DNA from: Chitinophagales bacterium
GTDB lineage: Bacteria > Bacteroidota > Bacteroidia > Chitinophagales > Chitinophagaceae
Reading direction: 5' to 3'
NCBI GenBank assembly: GCA_017303415.1
Contig: JAFLBJ010000001.1
Span: 2,666,001 to 2,730,000 of the forward strand
Length of the DNA: 64,000 nucleotides
The notes below the pieces were generated by a model. It saw only the letters and a program-made list of their open reading frames with translations, was not told where the DNA came from and did not search any database. Below, piece after piece: positions 18,213-27,605 of the stretch; the first letter of the stretch is position 1, and every line of letters begins with the position of its first letter. The translations under genes were made by a program, and so were the position numbers.

Positions 18213-18665
18213 ATGAAATCCCTTTCAGCCCTCCTGCTTTGTCTGTTTCTTGCTGCCTGTTCCGGAAATTCTGTAAAAGAAAAAACAAAGGAAGCCATCA
18301 ATAAAACCGGTGAAACGGTTGGCAAAGGGGCTTCCGAATTTTTTGATGGGGTGGCCGATGGTGTTTCAGACCGGTTCAAATGTAAAGTGGAACTGACTCC
18401 GGCTATTTTGGGAAGGGGCCTGGAGATTGGAAAAGTACGGATTAATGGAAGCGATTCCGGCTCAGCTCATATATTGAGTGTTTATATGGTTTTCAATAAT
18501 GATGTGGACCAGCCAGTAATGATCAAGGCATTTGACGAGGAAAATAAAGAATACGGCCGCATCAATGGAAGAATAACCGGTAAAAAAGGAGATGCCCGGT
18601 TTGTGGATTTTGTCTTTGATAAATCGGCTTCGATTGAAACGAATAGCCTGTTCAAATTTGAATAA
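18213..18665 (+). CDS. Lipoprotein of unknown function
   Basis: A 150-residue lipoprotein: signal peptide MKSLSALLLCLFLAACSG with lipobox LAAC. The following stretch (about residues 20-55) is a lysine/glutamate-rich amphipathic helix resembling the late-embryogenesis or YtxH-like type. The C-terminal half is beta-rich (VRINGSDSGSAHILSVYMVF, then GRINGRITGKKGDARFVDF). I do not recognise the family. An upstream in-frame TTG at 18198 is possible but the ATG gives the cleaner signal peptide. Confidence 0.75.
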   Translation: MKSLSALLLCLFLAACSGNSVKEKTKEAINKTGETVGKGASEFFDGVADGVSDRFKCKVELTPAILGRGLEIGKVRINGSDSGSAHILSVYMVFNNDVDQPVMIKAFDEENKEYGRINGRITGKKGDARFVDFVFDKSASIETNSLFKFE

Positions 18666-18699
18666 CCTTCTCGCAATAAAACCAACTGAATAAAATAAT

Positions 18700-19929
18700 A
18701 TGGCCCGGTCCAGAAAAGCCGCCATCGGCTTCATATTCGTCACCCTGCTGATCGATGTTACAGGTTTTGGGATCATCATTCCGGTGATACCAAAACTGAT
18801 CTCCGAAATGCTCCATATTCCCGTCAATGAGGCGAGTGCGTATGGAGGCTGGCTGACGGCTGCTTATGCGGTGATGCAATTTATTTTTGCCCCCGCATTG
18901 GGAAACCTGAGCGACAAATATGGCCGCAGACCAGTTCTGTTATTTTCCCTTTTTGGATTTGGTGTGGATTACCTGGTGACTGCCCTGGCCCCCAGTTTTG
19001 GCTGGCTTTTTCTCGGCCGCATACTAGCCGGTATCACCGGTGCCAGTTTCTCTACAGCCTCAGCCTATATTGCCGATGTGAGTACAGCTGAAACAAGGGC
19101 CAAGAATTTTGGAATGATAGGAGCGGCATTTGGCCTGGGCTTTATCATTGGCCCACTTCTGGGAGGACTGCTTGGCGAATTGGGAACAAGAGTGCCCTTT
19201 TATGCCGCCGCCGGCCTGGCCCTGTTGAACTGGCTATATGGATATTTTGTCCTGCCAGAATCACTGCCTCCGGATAAAAGAAGGGCTTTTAACTGGAAGA
19301 CAATCATTCCTGGTGTGTCACTTGTCAAACTCAAAAAATACCCTTCCATCATCGGCCTGTTCTTTTCCTTTTTCTTTATCAGCCTCGCTGCCCATGCAGT
19401 GCAAAGTAACTGGAGTTTCTATACGATCTATGTTTTCAATTGGAGTGAAGGGATGGTAGGGATCTCGCTCACCGTAGTGGGGGTGCTAATCGGTCTGGTA
19501 CAAGGGTTACTGATCCGCGTTATCAATCCCAAATTAGGAAATGAAAAAAGCGTTTATATCGGATTGGTCCTTTACTCGGTTGGGATGCTGCTCTTTGGCA
19601 TGGCGTCTGAAGGATGGATGATGTTTGTCTTTCTTATCCCCTATTGCCTGGGAGGTATTGCAGGCCCGGCCATTCAGGCCATCATGGCCAAACATGTTCC
19701 ATCCAATGAGCAGGGTGAGTTACAAGGGTCGCTGACAAGTACCATGAGTCTGACAAGTATTTTCGGTCCGGTATTAATGACCGGTCTCTTTACGTCGTTT
19801 ACACAGGCCAAAGGATTCTGGCATATTCCAGGCATGCCCTTTTTTGCCGGCGCACTTTTCATGTTTACCAGTGCCGTACTCGCCTGGTGGGTGTTACGAA
19901 AAGAAAGTCAGCCGGTAGTACAAGTGTAG
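18700..19929 (+). CDS. MFS transporter, tetracycline-exporter-like (TCR/Tet) subfamily
   Basis: A 409-residue, 12-helix major facilitator exporter driven by proton antiport in the inner membrane. N-terminal IGFIFVTLLIDVTGFGIIIP and the loop motif GNLSDKYGRRPVLLFSLFGF (motif A) match TetA-like proteins, as does the second-half RIINPKLGNE-type loop (RVINPKLGNEKSVYIGL) and GEITGASFSTASAYIADVS-like segment (GITGASFSTASAYIADVS). Members of this group in Bacteroidota are often annotated as tetracycline resistance proteins, but the real substrate cannot be told and there is no sign of mobility here. Confidence 0.9.
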   Translation: MARSRKAAIGFIFVTLLIDVTGFGIIIPVIPKLISEMLHIPVNEASAYGGWLTAAYAVMQFIFAPALGNLSDKYGRRPVLLFSLFGFGVDYLVTALAPSFGWLFLGRILAGITGASFSTASAYIADVSTAETRAKNFGMIGAAFGLGFIIGPLLGGLLGELGTRVPFYAAAGLALLNWLYGYFVLPESLPPDKRRAFNWKTIIPGVSLVKLKKYPSIIGLFFSFFFISLAAHAVQSNWSFYTIYVFNWSEGMVGISLTVVGVLIGLVQGLLIRVINPKLGNEKSVYIGLVLYSVGMLLFGMASEGWMMFVFLIPYCLGGIAGPAIQAIMAKHVPSNEQGELQGSLTSTMSLTSIFGPVLMTGLFTSFTQAKGFWHIPGMPFFAGALFMFTSAVLAWWVLRKESQPVVQV

Positions 19930-19941
19930 AGAAGGAAATAA

Positions 19942-20475
19942 TTATTGCTTGGCTGGTTTCCAGGTATCATTCAATAGCGGAGTCGAAGATTCGAGAATAC
20001 AGGAAACGATCCGTTGGAAAGTATCCTGCTCTTCCGGACCCAGGTTAACGATCTTCTCTTTATTATCCTTCATGGTGAATTTCAGGCTAATGACCTTCTT
20101 TGTAGCCAGGTTCTTTAATGTAGCGGGTTGATTGGCCTGGTTCTTAAAAATGATGTGAAAATATCCCTGGCAATTTTCAGCCCCTCCATTTCGAAAGATG
20201 TTCTTTTGTTTACCTCCTTCAAAAATGGCTTGAACGCGGGCATATTCATCAAAGCAAAGACCACTGCCTTCAAGTACAAAAAAGAAATCCAATTCCTTTT
20301 TGTCTACTTCTCCCGACATCATGAAGCGGTCACTTCCCCCACCCATTTTCTTAAACCCGGTGGAAAGTCGGGTTTCCTGATTGAGGGGATCCTTTACATC
20401 CTTGAGCTCACATTCCTGGGCTTGCATAAGACCCGACAATGACAAAAAGAAGAGCAGGTAAAACGATCTTTTCAT
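19942..20475 (-). CDS. Exported protein of unknown function
   Basis: A 177-residue protein with signal peptide MKRSFYLLFFLSLSGLMQAQ. The mature part has KMGGGSDRFMMSGEVDKKEL, DFFFVLEGSGLCFDEYARVQ and SLKFTMKDNKEKIVNLGPEE, suggesting a beta-sandwich. Three cysteines in the mature part may form a disulfide. No family assigned. It ends 12 bases from the convergent MFS gene with no visible terminator between them, and is followed upstream by the LytTR regulator on the same strand. Confidence 0.7.
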   Translation of the reverse strand: MKRSFYLLFFLSLSGLMQAQECELKDVKDPLNQETRLSTGFKKMGGGSDRFMMSGEVDKKELDFFFVLEGSGLCFDEYARVQAIFEGGKQKNIFRNGGAENCQGYFHIIFKNQANQPATLKNLATKKVISLKFTMKDNKEKIVNLGPEEQDTFQRIVSCILESSTPLLNDTWKPAKQ

Positions 20476-20523
20476 GGAATAAAAATAATCATTCCGGCGG
20501 GAGAAACATGTTAAAATTCAGGG

Positions 20524-21276
20524 TTATCGCTTTAGAAATTTGCCTTTCAATAATTTATCCATCACCTCGTCCTTCAGATTGCGGCTGATGGGGATATAAT
20601 GCTCCCCGATCCGAATATCATTTCCTTCGATGCTATCGATTCGGGAGGCAGAAACTATATACGATTTGTGCACCCGGATAAACCGGTCGGCCGGGAGATA
20701 ATCCTCCACTGACCGAAAGGTCAGGTAGGTGATATATTTCTTTGACACCGTATGCAGCGTAACATAATTCTGTAACGCCTCCGCGTACAGGAGGTCATCA
20801 AACAGGATACGTACCAGCTTATTATCTGACTTGATAAAAAAATGGTCCTGCCCGGGTATATTCACCGCCTTATTACTTTGTTTAAGTTCAAAAAGTTCAC
20901 GTGCCCTCCACACGGCTTTTACAAAACGCTCGGACCCGATGGGTTTAACGAGGTAATCCACCACTTCCAATTCAAACCCCTCCACGGCATATTCAGAATA
21001 AGCGGTGGTCAGAATGGTAAGAGGTGGGTCTTTTAGTGTCCGTAGCAGATCAAGTCCCGACAGTTTGGGCATCTGGATATCTAAAAATAGTAAGTCGATC
21101 TGGCCACTGTGAAGAAGTTCCATGGCCTTGAGCGGGTTATCGAATTCACCTGCCAGCTCCAGAAAATCATGTTCCGACACATACTCGCGCAGGCCTTTTC
21201 GAGCCAGGGGCTCGTCATCAATGATCAGACAACGGAGAACCGTTGATGATTTGGCTGGTTCAGTTTGCGGACTCAT
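20524..21276 (-). CDS. LytTR family response regulator
   Basis: A 250-residue transcription regulator. The receiver domain (about 14-130) has the acidic pair IDDEP, phosphoacceptor D66 in LLFLDIQMP, and the conserved lysine in DYLVKPIG. The C-terminal LytTR DNA-binding domain (about 150-250) has NYVTLHTVSKKYITYLTFRS, FIRVHKSYIVS and the terminal PISRNLKDEVMDKLLKG. It overlaps the upstream LytS-type kinase gene by 17 bases, so the two form a cotranslated two-component pair. The target genes are unknown. Confidence 0.95.
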   Translation of the reverse strand: MSPQTEPAKSSTVLRCLIIDDEPLARKGLREYVSEHDFLELAGEFDNPLKAMELLHSGQIDLLFLDIQMPKLSGLDLLRTLKDPPLTILTTAYSEYAVEGFELEVVDYLVKPIGSERFVKAVWRARELFELKQSNKAVNIPGQDHFFIKSDNKLVRILFDDLLYAEALQNYVTLHTVSKKYITYLTFRSVEDYLPADRFIRVHKSYIVSASRIDSIEGNDIRIGEHYIPISRNLKDEVMDKLLKGKFLKR

Positions 21277-22312
21277 GTGCGGTCAATTTTGATTGAACAG
21301 GAAGGCTCAAATTCATTTTGAATACCCCTTCCGTTTGGCTGATATCCAAAACATGCTGACCGGGGTACAGCAACTCCAATCGGCGTTTTACATTTTGCAG
21401 CCCGATTCCCGAATAGGGTTCTTTGCCGGCAGCCTTAATCTCATATGAATTGGTTACCGAGAAATTCAAGTGGCCATTTTGCCGGTCGGCATGAATATGA
21501 ATAAAATTGGGAGCATGCCCATGATGCGAAATATGCTTGAACGCATTCTCTACAAAAGGGATCAGGATAAGCGGTTCAATGGAAAAACCAGACAGGCCCT
21601 CCCCTTGTTTAAAATCCACCTCATACCCTTCCTCTTTGCGTAATTTTTGAAGGTCCACATAATCCTTTAAAAATCCCATTTCCTTTTCGATCGGGATACG
21701 ATCACCATCTGTTTCATACAGTTGGTACCGCAGCATGGTGGAGAATTTATGCAAGGCCTCCCTGGCTTCTTTATTTTCCTTATCAATAAGAAAATAAACC
21801 GAGTTAATAGAGTTGAACAAAAAATGCGGGTTGATCTGTGATTTGAGAAAGTTCAATTCTGCCACAGCATTCTCCTTGGCCAGATCAGCCAGCCGTTTTT
21901 GCTGACGAATATAATCAATCACCAATTTGACCGTGGCGCCGGCCGTGACCAGAAAGATATGGGGCAAAAGGTTATCATAGATCCGGTCACGCCAATGAAG
22001 ACGAAGGTCAAATAGACCGGGGTTATTCAGCAATTGCCCGATGACCTTCATTTTCACATAACTACTAACAAGTATCATTCCCAGATAGACCAGAGAGAAA
22101 AGAATATACCGCTTCCGGTAAAGCAGCCTGGGGATCAGTAGGTAATTGGTGAGATAGACCAATAAGGCCAGGTCTGCGACTTTTAGCAGCGTGATCTGTG
22201 AGGCTAATTCGGGACTGGGATAGTCATCTACCCGCAGGTAGTACCAGACAAGATATACCAGAACCCAGATAAGGATGTGGTGCAGTCGATATTTGGTAAA
22301 GGCAATGGGCAT
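21260..22312 (-). CDS. LytS/YehU-type sensor histidine kinase
   Basis: A 350-residue membrane kinase partnered with the overlapping LytTR regulator. Four membrane helices occupy about residues 10-140 (VLVYLVWYY, ADLALLVYLTNYLLIPRLLY and others). The His_kinase domain follows with the phosphoacceptor in LKSQINPHFLFNSINSVYFL and an ATPase domain with LILIPFVENAFKHISHH and GIGLQNVKRRLELLYPG. I place the start at the ATG at 22312, which has AGGA about 8 bases upstream; an in-frame TTG at 22351 would add 13 residues with no support. The sensor part has no recognisable periplasmic domain. Confidence 0.93.
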   Translation of the reverse strand: MPIAFTKYRLHHILIWVLVYLVWYYLRVDDYPSPELASQITLLKVADLALLVYLTNYLLIPRLLYRKRYILFSLVYLGMILVSSYVKMKVIGQLLNNPGLFDLRLHWRDRIYDNLLPHIFLVTAGATVKLVIDYIRQQKRLADLAKENAVAELNFLKSQINPHFLFNSINSVYFLIDKENKEAREALHKFSTMLRYQLYETDGDRIPIEKEMGFLKDYVDLQKLRKEEGYEVDFKQGEGLSGFSIEPLILIPFVENAFKHISHHGHAPNFIHIHADRQNGHLNFSVTNSYEIKAAGKEPYSGIGLQNVKRRLELLYPGQHVLDISQTEGVFKMNLSLPVQSKLTAHESAN

Positions 22313-22410
22313 TTTCAATCCTAAACTAAATGTACTGATTTGGAGGGGCAAAACCTTTACACCAGCAGCACAAAATCAGTGACGAAATGCAAAAAAGGAA
22401 GAATGGTCAC

Positions 22411-23061
22411 CTAATTTCTGGACCCAAAAAGCAGGCTGCCTATCCGGACAAGGGTGGAACCTTCTTCGATAGCAATCGGATAATCAGCGGACATTCCCAT
22501 TGACAAAATGGACCATCCCCTTTCCTTCCCATATTTTTCAAATAACACTTGCAAGGTTTTGAATTCACCCCGTACTAACTCAGTATTATCAGAGAAACTG
22601 GCCATCCCCATCAATCCCCGTATCCGCACATGGTTCAATCCTGATAAAACAGGATCTATCAGCAAGATGGCGAGCTCGGTTTCATCCAATCCAAACTTGG
22701 TTTCTTCCTGCGCAATATGAATCTGGAGCAGGCAATCGATCACGCGCTCATTTTTTGCCGCCTGCTTGTCGATCTCCTTTAATAATTTGAAACTATCCAC
22801 CCCGTGAATCAGATGGACAAAAGGGGCAATGTATTTTACCTTATTACTTTGTAAATGCCCGATAAAATGCCAACGAATATCAGTAGGCAGTTGTGCAGCC
22901 TTGTCTACAAGTTCCTGGACATAATTCTCTCCAAAATCCCGTTGCCCAAGATCGTAAAGGGCCTGGATATCCTCGATGGGTTTGGTTTTGGAAACAGCCA
23001 CCAGCGTGGCATTTTTACCAAGTCTTCTGACTAAATCGGTGTAACTCACTTGATCGATCAT
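22411..23061 (-). CDS. YggS/PROSC family PLP-binding protein
   Basis: A 216-residue single-domain PLP protein that keeps pyridoxal phosphate and amino/keto acid pools balanced. The PLP lysine lies in TLVAVSKTKPIEDIQAL near residue 25; DFGENYVQELVDKA, IRWHFIGHLQSNKVKY, MGMSADYPIAIEEGSTLVRI and GSLLFGSRN are all family signatures. Length is at the short end but complete. It is monocistronic or follows a separate promoter; a degenerate repeat lies between its start and the acyl-CoA dehydrogenase stop. Confidence 0.95.
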   Translation of the reverse strand: MIDQVSYTDLVRRLGKNATLVAVSKTKPIEDIQALYDLGQRDFGENYVQELVDKAAQLPTDIRWHFIGHLQSNKVKYIAPFVHLIHGVDSFKLLKEIDKQAAKNERVIDCLLQIHIAQEETKFGLDETELAILLIDPVLSGLNHVRIRGLMGMASFSDNTELVRGEFKTLQVLFEKYGKERGWSILSMGMSADYPIAIEEGSTLVRIGSLLFGSRN

Positions 23062-23086
23062 ACCACGAAAATAGTGAATAGGTTTT

Positions 23087-23164
23087 ACCGCAGGGGCACA
23101 AAGGCGCCAATGGACGCAAGGAATAAATGCTAAAAGTTAATAGCCATTAGCTATTAGCTATTTC
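23087..23164. repeat. Degenerate repeat: CGCAGGGGCACAAAGGCGC words plus AGCTATT words
   Basis: Two parts. Bases 23087-23122 hold CGCAGGGGCACAAAGGCGCC and a related GGACGCAAGG word, resembling a decayed member of a CGCAAAG-type family. Bases 23131-23164 hold TAAAAGTTAATAGCCATTAGCTATTAGCTATT, shown here only as its word units AATAGCC, ATTAGCT and ATTAGCT. The stop codon of the acyl-CoA dehydrogenase (23158-23160) lies inside the second part. Confidence 0.6.
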
Positions 23165-24312
23165 AATATGCTTCTGCTGATAACAATCCGCTGTACCTCG
23201 CTGGTGCCTTCATAGATCTGGGTGATCTTAGCATCCCGCATCAGGCGTTCAACATGGTATTCTTTTACGAATCCGTACCCCCCGTGGATTTGAACGGCTT
23301 CGACAGCGGTCCACATGGCGGTTTCGGAAGAAAACACTTTGGCCATGGAGGAGCTAACTGTGTAGTCCATCTGATTGTCCTTTTCCCACGCGGCTTTCAG
23401 ACAAAGCATCCTGGAAGCTTCGATACGTGTAGCCATATCGGCGAGTTTGAAGGCAATGGCCTGATGGTTCATGATCTCCGTACCAAAGGCCTTACGTTCC
23501 TTGGAATATTTGAGCGCGAGTTCATACGCTCCGCTGGCAATACCCAGGGCCTGTGAGGCAATACCGATACGTCCACCTGCCAGGGTTTTCATCGCGAATT
23601 TGAATCCAAACCCATCCTCCCCGATCCGGTTCTCCTTGGGGACTTTTACATCCGTAAACATGATGGTATGGGTATCGGAACCCCGGATGCCAAGCTTATT
23701 CTCTTTGGCAGCAACGGTCACACCGGGCCAATTTTTTTCCACAATGAATGTATTGATGCCTTTGGAACCTTTTGCGGCATCTGTTTGGGCCATTACGAGG
23801 TAGACGGAAGCGCTGCTTCCGTTTGTGATCCAGTTTTTGGTCCCGTTCAACAGGTAATGGTCACCTTTGTCCTCAGCTGTGGTACGTTGGGAGGTAGCAT
23901 CGCTTCCAGCTTCCGGTTCACTCAACAGAAAAGCACCGATATACAGATCTCCATCCTTTTTTCCCTGAGCAAGCGGAGTCAGGTATTTCTGTTTTTGCTC
24001 TTCTGAACCAAATTCCTGCAGGCCATAACAAACCAGGCTATTATTCACACTCATACATACACTCACACTGGCATCGATCTTACTGATCTCTTCCATGGCA
24101 AGTACATAACTGATGGTATCCATGCCAGCGCCACCATACTCGGGTTTAACCATCATACCCATAAAACCAAGTTCGGCCAGTTTCATGATCTGTTCACGGG
24201 GAAACTGTTGTTTTTCGTCACGTTCGATCACTCCAGGCAGGCATTCATTGCGGGCAAAATCACGCGCTGCCTGCTGGATCATGAGATGTTCTTCGTTCAG
24301 TTGAAAATGCAT
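23158..24312 (-). CDS. Acyl-CoA dehydrogenase
   Basis: FAD flavoenzyme that makes the trans-2,3 double bond in acyl-CoA and feeds electrons to ETF. The 384-residue protein has the family order: N-terminal helices (FQLNEEHLMIQQAARDFARN), the FLLSEPEAGSDATSQRT and YLLNGTKNWITNGSSA flavin-binding segments, and the C-terminal QIYEGTSEVQRIVISRSIL, where the Glu of YEGTSE is the catalytic base of short-chain and butyryl-CoA type enzymes. The start at 24312 follows a TATATTTG box; an upstream in-frame start at 24348 is possible. Chain-length preference is not certain. Its stop codon is in a repeat. Confidence 0.94.
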   Translation of the reverse strand: MHFQLNEEHLMIQQAARDFARNECLPGVIERDEKQQFPREQIMKLAELGFMGMMVKPEYGGAGMDTISYVLAMEEISKIDASVSVCMSVNNSLVCYGLQEFGSEEQKQKYLTPLAQGKKDGDLYIGAFLLSEPEAGSDATSQRTTAEDKGDHYLLNGTKNWITNGSSASVYLVMAQTDAAKGSKGINTFIVEKNWPGVTVAAKENKLGIRGSDTHTIMFTDVKVPKENRIGEDGFGFKFAMKTLAGGRIGIASQALGIASGAYELALKYSKERKAFGTEIMNHQAIAFKLADMATRIEASRMLCLKAAWEKDNQMDYTVSSSMAKVFSSETAMWTAVEAVQIHGGYGFVKEYHVERLMRDAKITQIYEGTSEVQRIVISRSILK

Positions 24313-24347
24313 GGAAAATGTAATTTTTATACCGTTTTCAGGCGGCA

Positions 24348-24355
24348 CAAATATA
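24348..24355 (-). promoter_or_regulatory. -7 box TATATTTG for the acyl-CoA dehydrogenase gene
   Basis: Exact TAnnTTTG on the minus strand, 35 bases before the ATG at 24312. It overlaps the alternative upstream start, which favours the inner ATG. Confidence 0.5.
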
Positions 24356-24399
24356 CTGTTTTAGCTCACTTTTGCGAACAATTGTTAGTATAAAATCCC

Positions 24400-25521
24400 T
24401 TACTGGGACACCTTTCCTGAAATTTTGATCTGCGGGTGTTTGCCTGGGGCAGTCACCCCATTGAGGACCTCAAAAGCCAGTTCAACATTTTCCAGCCTTT
24501 TCAGGGTTTTTACCTGAAGGGTGTTCTCCTCCCCTGGCTTTAGGGTAACCAGGTCGCTGCTATTGTGGAAAGTGTACCCACTCTTGTTCTGCAAGGTATA
24601 ATCGACGGAAGACTGGTTGCTGAATACGATCTCGAGTACATCGGAACGGCCTATGTATTTGGCAGATTTGATGGACAGAGAGGCATTGATGAGCGGAACC
24701 AGTTGCTCCTCGCGCCCGATCAGGAGATTATTATAAAAAACGACCGTCCTTCGGTTCATCAACCCTTCTTTGATCCCTTCCTCGGTCCTGGTAGTGGCAA
24801 AAACAAGGGTGATGGGTCGGTGCCCGCCTTTGGGTACTTTAAAATCCCAGTCGATCAAACCATGAATATCCGAAGTACCCATGATGGTGAGGTTATTGTC
24901 CAACGCGATCTGGAGAGCCTCATCGGAATAGGTCTGATCATTCACTACTTCAATTCCATCCAGCAGTTTTTCCTTGATCAATACCCGGTGCATATCTGTC
25001 AGGGTAGCTATTCCATCCCGGCGCTGACTCACCCAGTTGGGGTGGTTCCAGAATACAAAAGCCCCTTGTTTTTTTGCTTCGCGAAAAACGGCAATCGAAT
25101 CATCGATCAGCAGTTTATTGGCATCGGTAATAAATACGGCATTACTGTGCCCGGGAGGCATCCGCCGGGTGATCTCCGATCCGCGGATAATGAGCAGGTC
25201 ATGGCTTTTTGCTTCTTTTAAAGCGATCTCATAGGACCTGTTACGGTCCGGATGCGGCAGATCAGATTTATGCGGCTGGTATTCCAGATGTTCGGTCAGG
25301 GAAATCGCATCCAATCCATCCATCAGGGCTTCCATCACACGGATATCGGGCCATACACTTCCATCGGAAAAAACAGTATGCTGGTGAAGGTCACATTTCA
25401 GGGTTTTATATTCAGGTACATCCGGAAATTTGATCACACGACCCAGGGCATGGGAATGGGGTTGCTGAGCCGAAGTGATTAATACAATGAAGAACGGAAT
25501 CAAAAGTAGAAGCCTTCTCAT
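24400..25521 (-). CDS. Exported PHP-domain phosphodiesterase (Sb-PDE-like)
   Basis: A 373-residue exported metal-dependent phosphoesterase. Signal peptide MRRLLLLIPFFIVLITSAQ; then the PHP signature DLHQHTVFSDGSVWP, the second metal region SLTEHLEYQPHK, a GSEITRRMPPGHSNAVFI stretch, FWNHPNWVSQ and GTSDIHGLID. These His/Asp/Glu clusters bind two or three metals. The C-terminal ~100 residues are a beta domain. Relatives were described as phosphodiesterases acting on small organic phosphodiesters; the substrate here is not known. Confidence 0.87.
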   Translation of the reverse strand: MRRLLLLIPFFIVLITSAQQPHSHALGRVIKFPDVPEYKTLKCDLHQHTVFSDGSVWPDIRVMEALMDGLDAISLTEHLEYQPHKSDLPHPDRNRSYEIALKEAKSHDLLIIRGSEITRRMPPGHSNAVFITDANKLLIDDSIAVFREAKKQGAFVFWNHPNWVSQRRDGIATLTDMHRVLIKEKLLDGIEVVNDQTYSDEALQIALDNNLTIMGTSDIHGLIDWDFKVPKGGHRPITLVFATTRTEEGIKEGLMNRRTVVFYNNLLIGREEQLVPLINASLSIKSAKYIGRSDVLEIVFSNQSSVDYTLQNKSGYTFHNSSDLVTLKPGEENTLQVKTLKRLENVELAFEVLNGVTAPGKHPQIKISGKVSQ

Positions 25522-25634
25522 GTGGTGGGGTTTTGCTGCAAGATATTAAATGTAGCCAGTTCATATATTATTAAAAAATTAATCCTTGGATGCCATTTTC
25601 CTATATTTATCCTCTGACCAATTTATAACCTGAT

Positions 25635-26903
25635 ATGGCGCTACGCTCCAATACGATTCGGATCGCTGTTGTACTTTCCTCGGTACTCATCGGCACCATA
25701 CTTGTTATCCAGGTTTTTTGGTTAAAAAAGGTATACGAATTAGAACAGCGTGTTTTCAATTCAAAGGTCATGCGGGTGATTGAAGGATATTACGAGAGTT
25801 CCGGAGACACTATTTTTTCATCCACAGACCACCTGAGCAAATTGGTCAACCATCCGGAGCCTTTTGTATATATCGCCCGACTGGGTCAGTTTCCCGACAC
25901 CAACCAGATCATGCATATCCTTCGGGAGCAATTCACCCAAAACGAGATCTTTACTATCTGTGGTGTATCCCTGCAAATGGAAGGCGAAAAGGAGGTCAGA
26001 TTCAGGGAGGTCATCCCTTCGGCCAATGCGGCAAGGCAAACAATCGATACCTGGCCAAAGAATGAAACGCCATACGGCCATTTGGGATTATACTTTCCCA
26101 ATCGCAATAAGTATGTCTTGCTGCAAATAAACTTTTGGGTCATCTCCATCATTGCCTTACTTGCCTTTATCATTTTATTTAGCGTAGGAGTATATCTCAT
26201 TTTCCGGCAGCGTTTTTTGCATGAACTCCAGAAAGATTTTATTCACCAGCTAACCCATGAATTCAAAACCCCTGTATCGGTACTTACCCTGGCTTCAGAC
26301 GTTCTTCAGAAACCGGAGATCGCAAACCAGCCTCAGAAACTGGCCACCTATGCAGATATTGTCGGGCAACAGACCAGATATCTGGGTAACCAGTTGGAAA
26401 GGCTTGTTCTCTTAGCTTTTACCGATTCAAAAGGGATCGAACTCAAAAAAGAAAGGATCCTGGTTGAACCCCTGATCCAGCGTGCAGTTGACAGCCTGCA
26501 TCCGCTGATCGAACAGAAAAAGGCCAGGATCATTTGGGAATTAAAAGGGACACAGCCAGAGATAAAGGCAGACCCCGATTACCTGTTTACCGTAATCGTC
26601 AATCTGGTAGACAATGCCCTTAAATATGCCAAAGACCCGGAAATAAAGATCAATACCCGGTCGGATGAACGTTGGTTCTATCTGATGGTGGAGGATAATG
26701 GGATCGGAATGGAAAAGACACAATGGAAAAGGATTTTTCGTAAATTTTACAGGATCAATACCGGTGATGCCCATGAAGCAGAGGGAATGGGTATTGGCCT
26801 GAGTTTTGTAAAGATGATCGTAGACGCGCATAAAGGACAAATTCAGATACTGAGCGAACCCGGAAAGGGTAGTCTTTTTACCATCACCCTACCACTTGAT
26901 TAA
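25635..26903 (+). CDS. OmpR-partner sensor histidine kinase
   Basis: A 422-residue inner-membrane kinase. Two membrane helices (about 8-30 and 175-198) enclose a periplasmic sensor of about 140 residues. The HisKA domain has H208 in QLTHEFKTPVSVLTLASDVL; the ATPase domain has NLVDNALKYAKDPEIK (N box), MVEDNGIGMEK (G1) and GMGIGLSFVKMIV (G2). The response regulator starts 14 bases downstream, so they form an operon. A TATATTTA sequence at 25602-25609 may be the -7 box. The signal is unknown. Confidence 0.95.
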   Translation: MALRSNTIRIAVVLSSVLIGTILVIQVFWLKKVYELEQRVFNSKVMRVIEGYYESSGDTIFSSTDHLSKLVNHPEPFVYIARLGQFPDTNQIMHILREQFTQNEIFTICGVSLQMEGEKEVRFREVIPSANAARQTIDTWPKNETPYGHLGLYFPNRNKYVLLQINFWVISIIALLAFIILFSVGVYLIFRQRFLHELQKDFIHQLTHEFKTPVSVLTLASDVLQKPEIANQPQKLATYADIVGQQTRYLGNQLERLVLLAFTDSKGIELKKERILVEPLIQRAVDSLHPLIEQKKARIIWELKGTQPEIKADPDYLFTVIVNLVDNALKYAKDPEIKINTRSDERWFYLMVEDNGIGMEKTQWKRIFRKFYRINTGDAHEAEGMGIGLSFVKMIVDAHKGQIQILSEPGKGSLFTITLPLD

Positions 26904-26917
26904 AAACTATTGAGACC

Positions 26918-27604
26918 ATGCGAAAAACGCGGGTATTATTGGCCGAGGACGATACCCAACTGGCCTTTGTGATCAAAGACAACCTGGAAGAAGCCGGGTA
27001 TGAGGTGGTTTCCTGCTCTAATGGAGAGGAGGCCCTGGACCAGTTTGCGCGTACCAATCCCGACCTTTGCCTGCTGGATGTGAATATGCCCCAGCGGGAT
27101 GGATTTTCGCTGGCTAAAAAAATCCGCCAGAAAAGTGATGTGATACCGATCCTGTTCATCAGCGCGCGATCCCTGGAGGATGATAAACTAAAGGGATTTC
27201 AAACCGGTGCAGATGATTTTATCACCAAACCCTTCCATATCCGTGAATTATTGATGCGGATGCAGGTATTCATCCGTCGAAACAAAATGCTGCGCCCCGA
27301 GACCCCATTGGAATTCAGGCTTGGTGACCTGCGCTATGTGCCTTCTGAGCTACGGCTTATCGGAGATAAAGATCAGAAAATACTCACCCAACGCGAAGCG
27401 GAATTACTGACCTTTTTTTGCCTGAACCCCAATAAAGTGCTGAAAAGGGAAGATGTGCTGACAAGCGTATGGGGAAAAAGTGACTTCTTCCTTGGACGGA
27501 GCATGGATGTTTTTGTCACCAAGCTTCGGAAATACCTTTCCTCCGAAAAGAACATCACCATCGAAACGATACACGGCATTGGGTATCGTTTTGTAACAAG
27601 ATGA
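26918..27604 (+). CDS. OmpR/PhoB-type response regulator
   Basis: A 228-residue DNA-binding regulator paired with the kinase just upstream. Receiver domain: acidic residues LLAEDDTQ, phosphoacceptor D54 in LCLLDVNMPQRDG, threonine/serine region LFISARS and lysine in DDFITKPFHIREL. The winged-helix domain has ILTQREAELLTFFCLNPNKV, REDVLTSVWGKSDFFLGRSM and the terminal IETIHGIGYRFV. This combination is common in Bacteroidota kinase-regulator pairs. It ends 2 bases from the convergent DUF4846 gene, without space for a terminator. Confidence 0.96.
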   Translation: MRKTRVLLAEDDTQLAFVIKDNLEEAGYEVVSCSNGEEALDQFARTNPDLCLLDVNMPQRDGFSLAKKIRQKSDVIPILFISARSLEDDKLKGFQTGADDFITKPFHIRELLMRMQVFIRRNKMLRPETPLEFRLGDLRYVPSELRLIGDKDQKILTQREAELLTFFCLNPNKVLKREDVLTSVWGKSDFFLGRSMDVFVTKLRKYLSSEKNITIETIHGIGYRFVTR

Positions 27605-27605
27605 A

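Noticed and set aside
18700-19929. Tetracycline resistance gene on a mobile element
   Set aside because: Only a TetA-like transporter subfamily; base composition and neighbours are normal and no mobility genes are seen.
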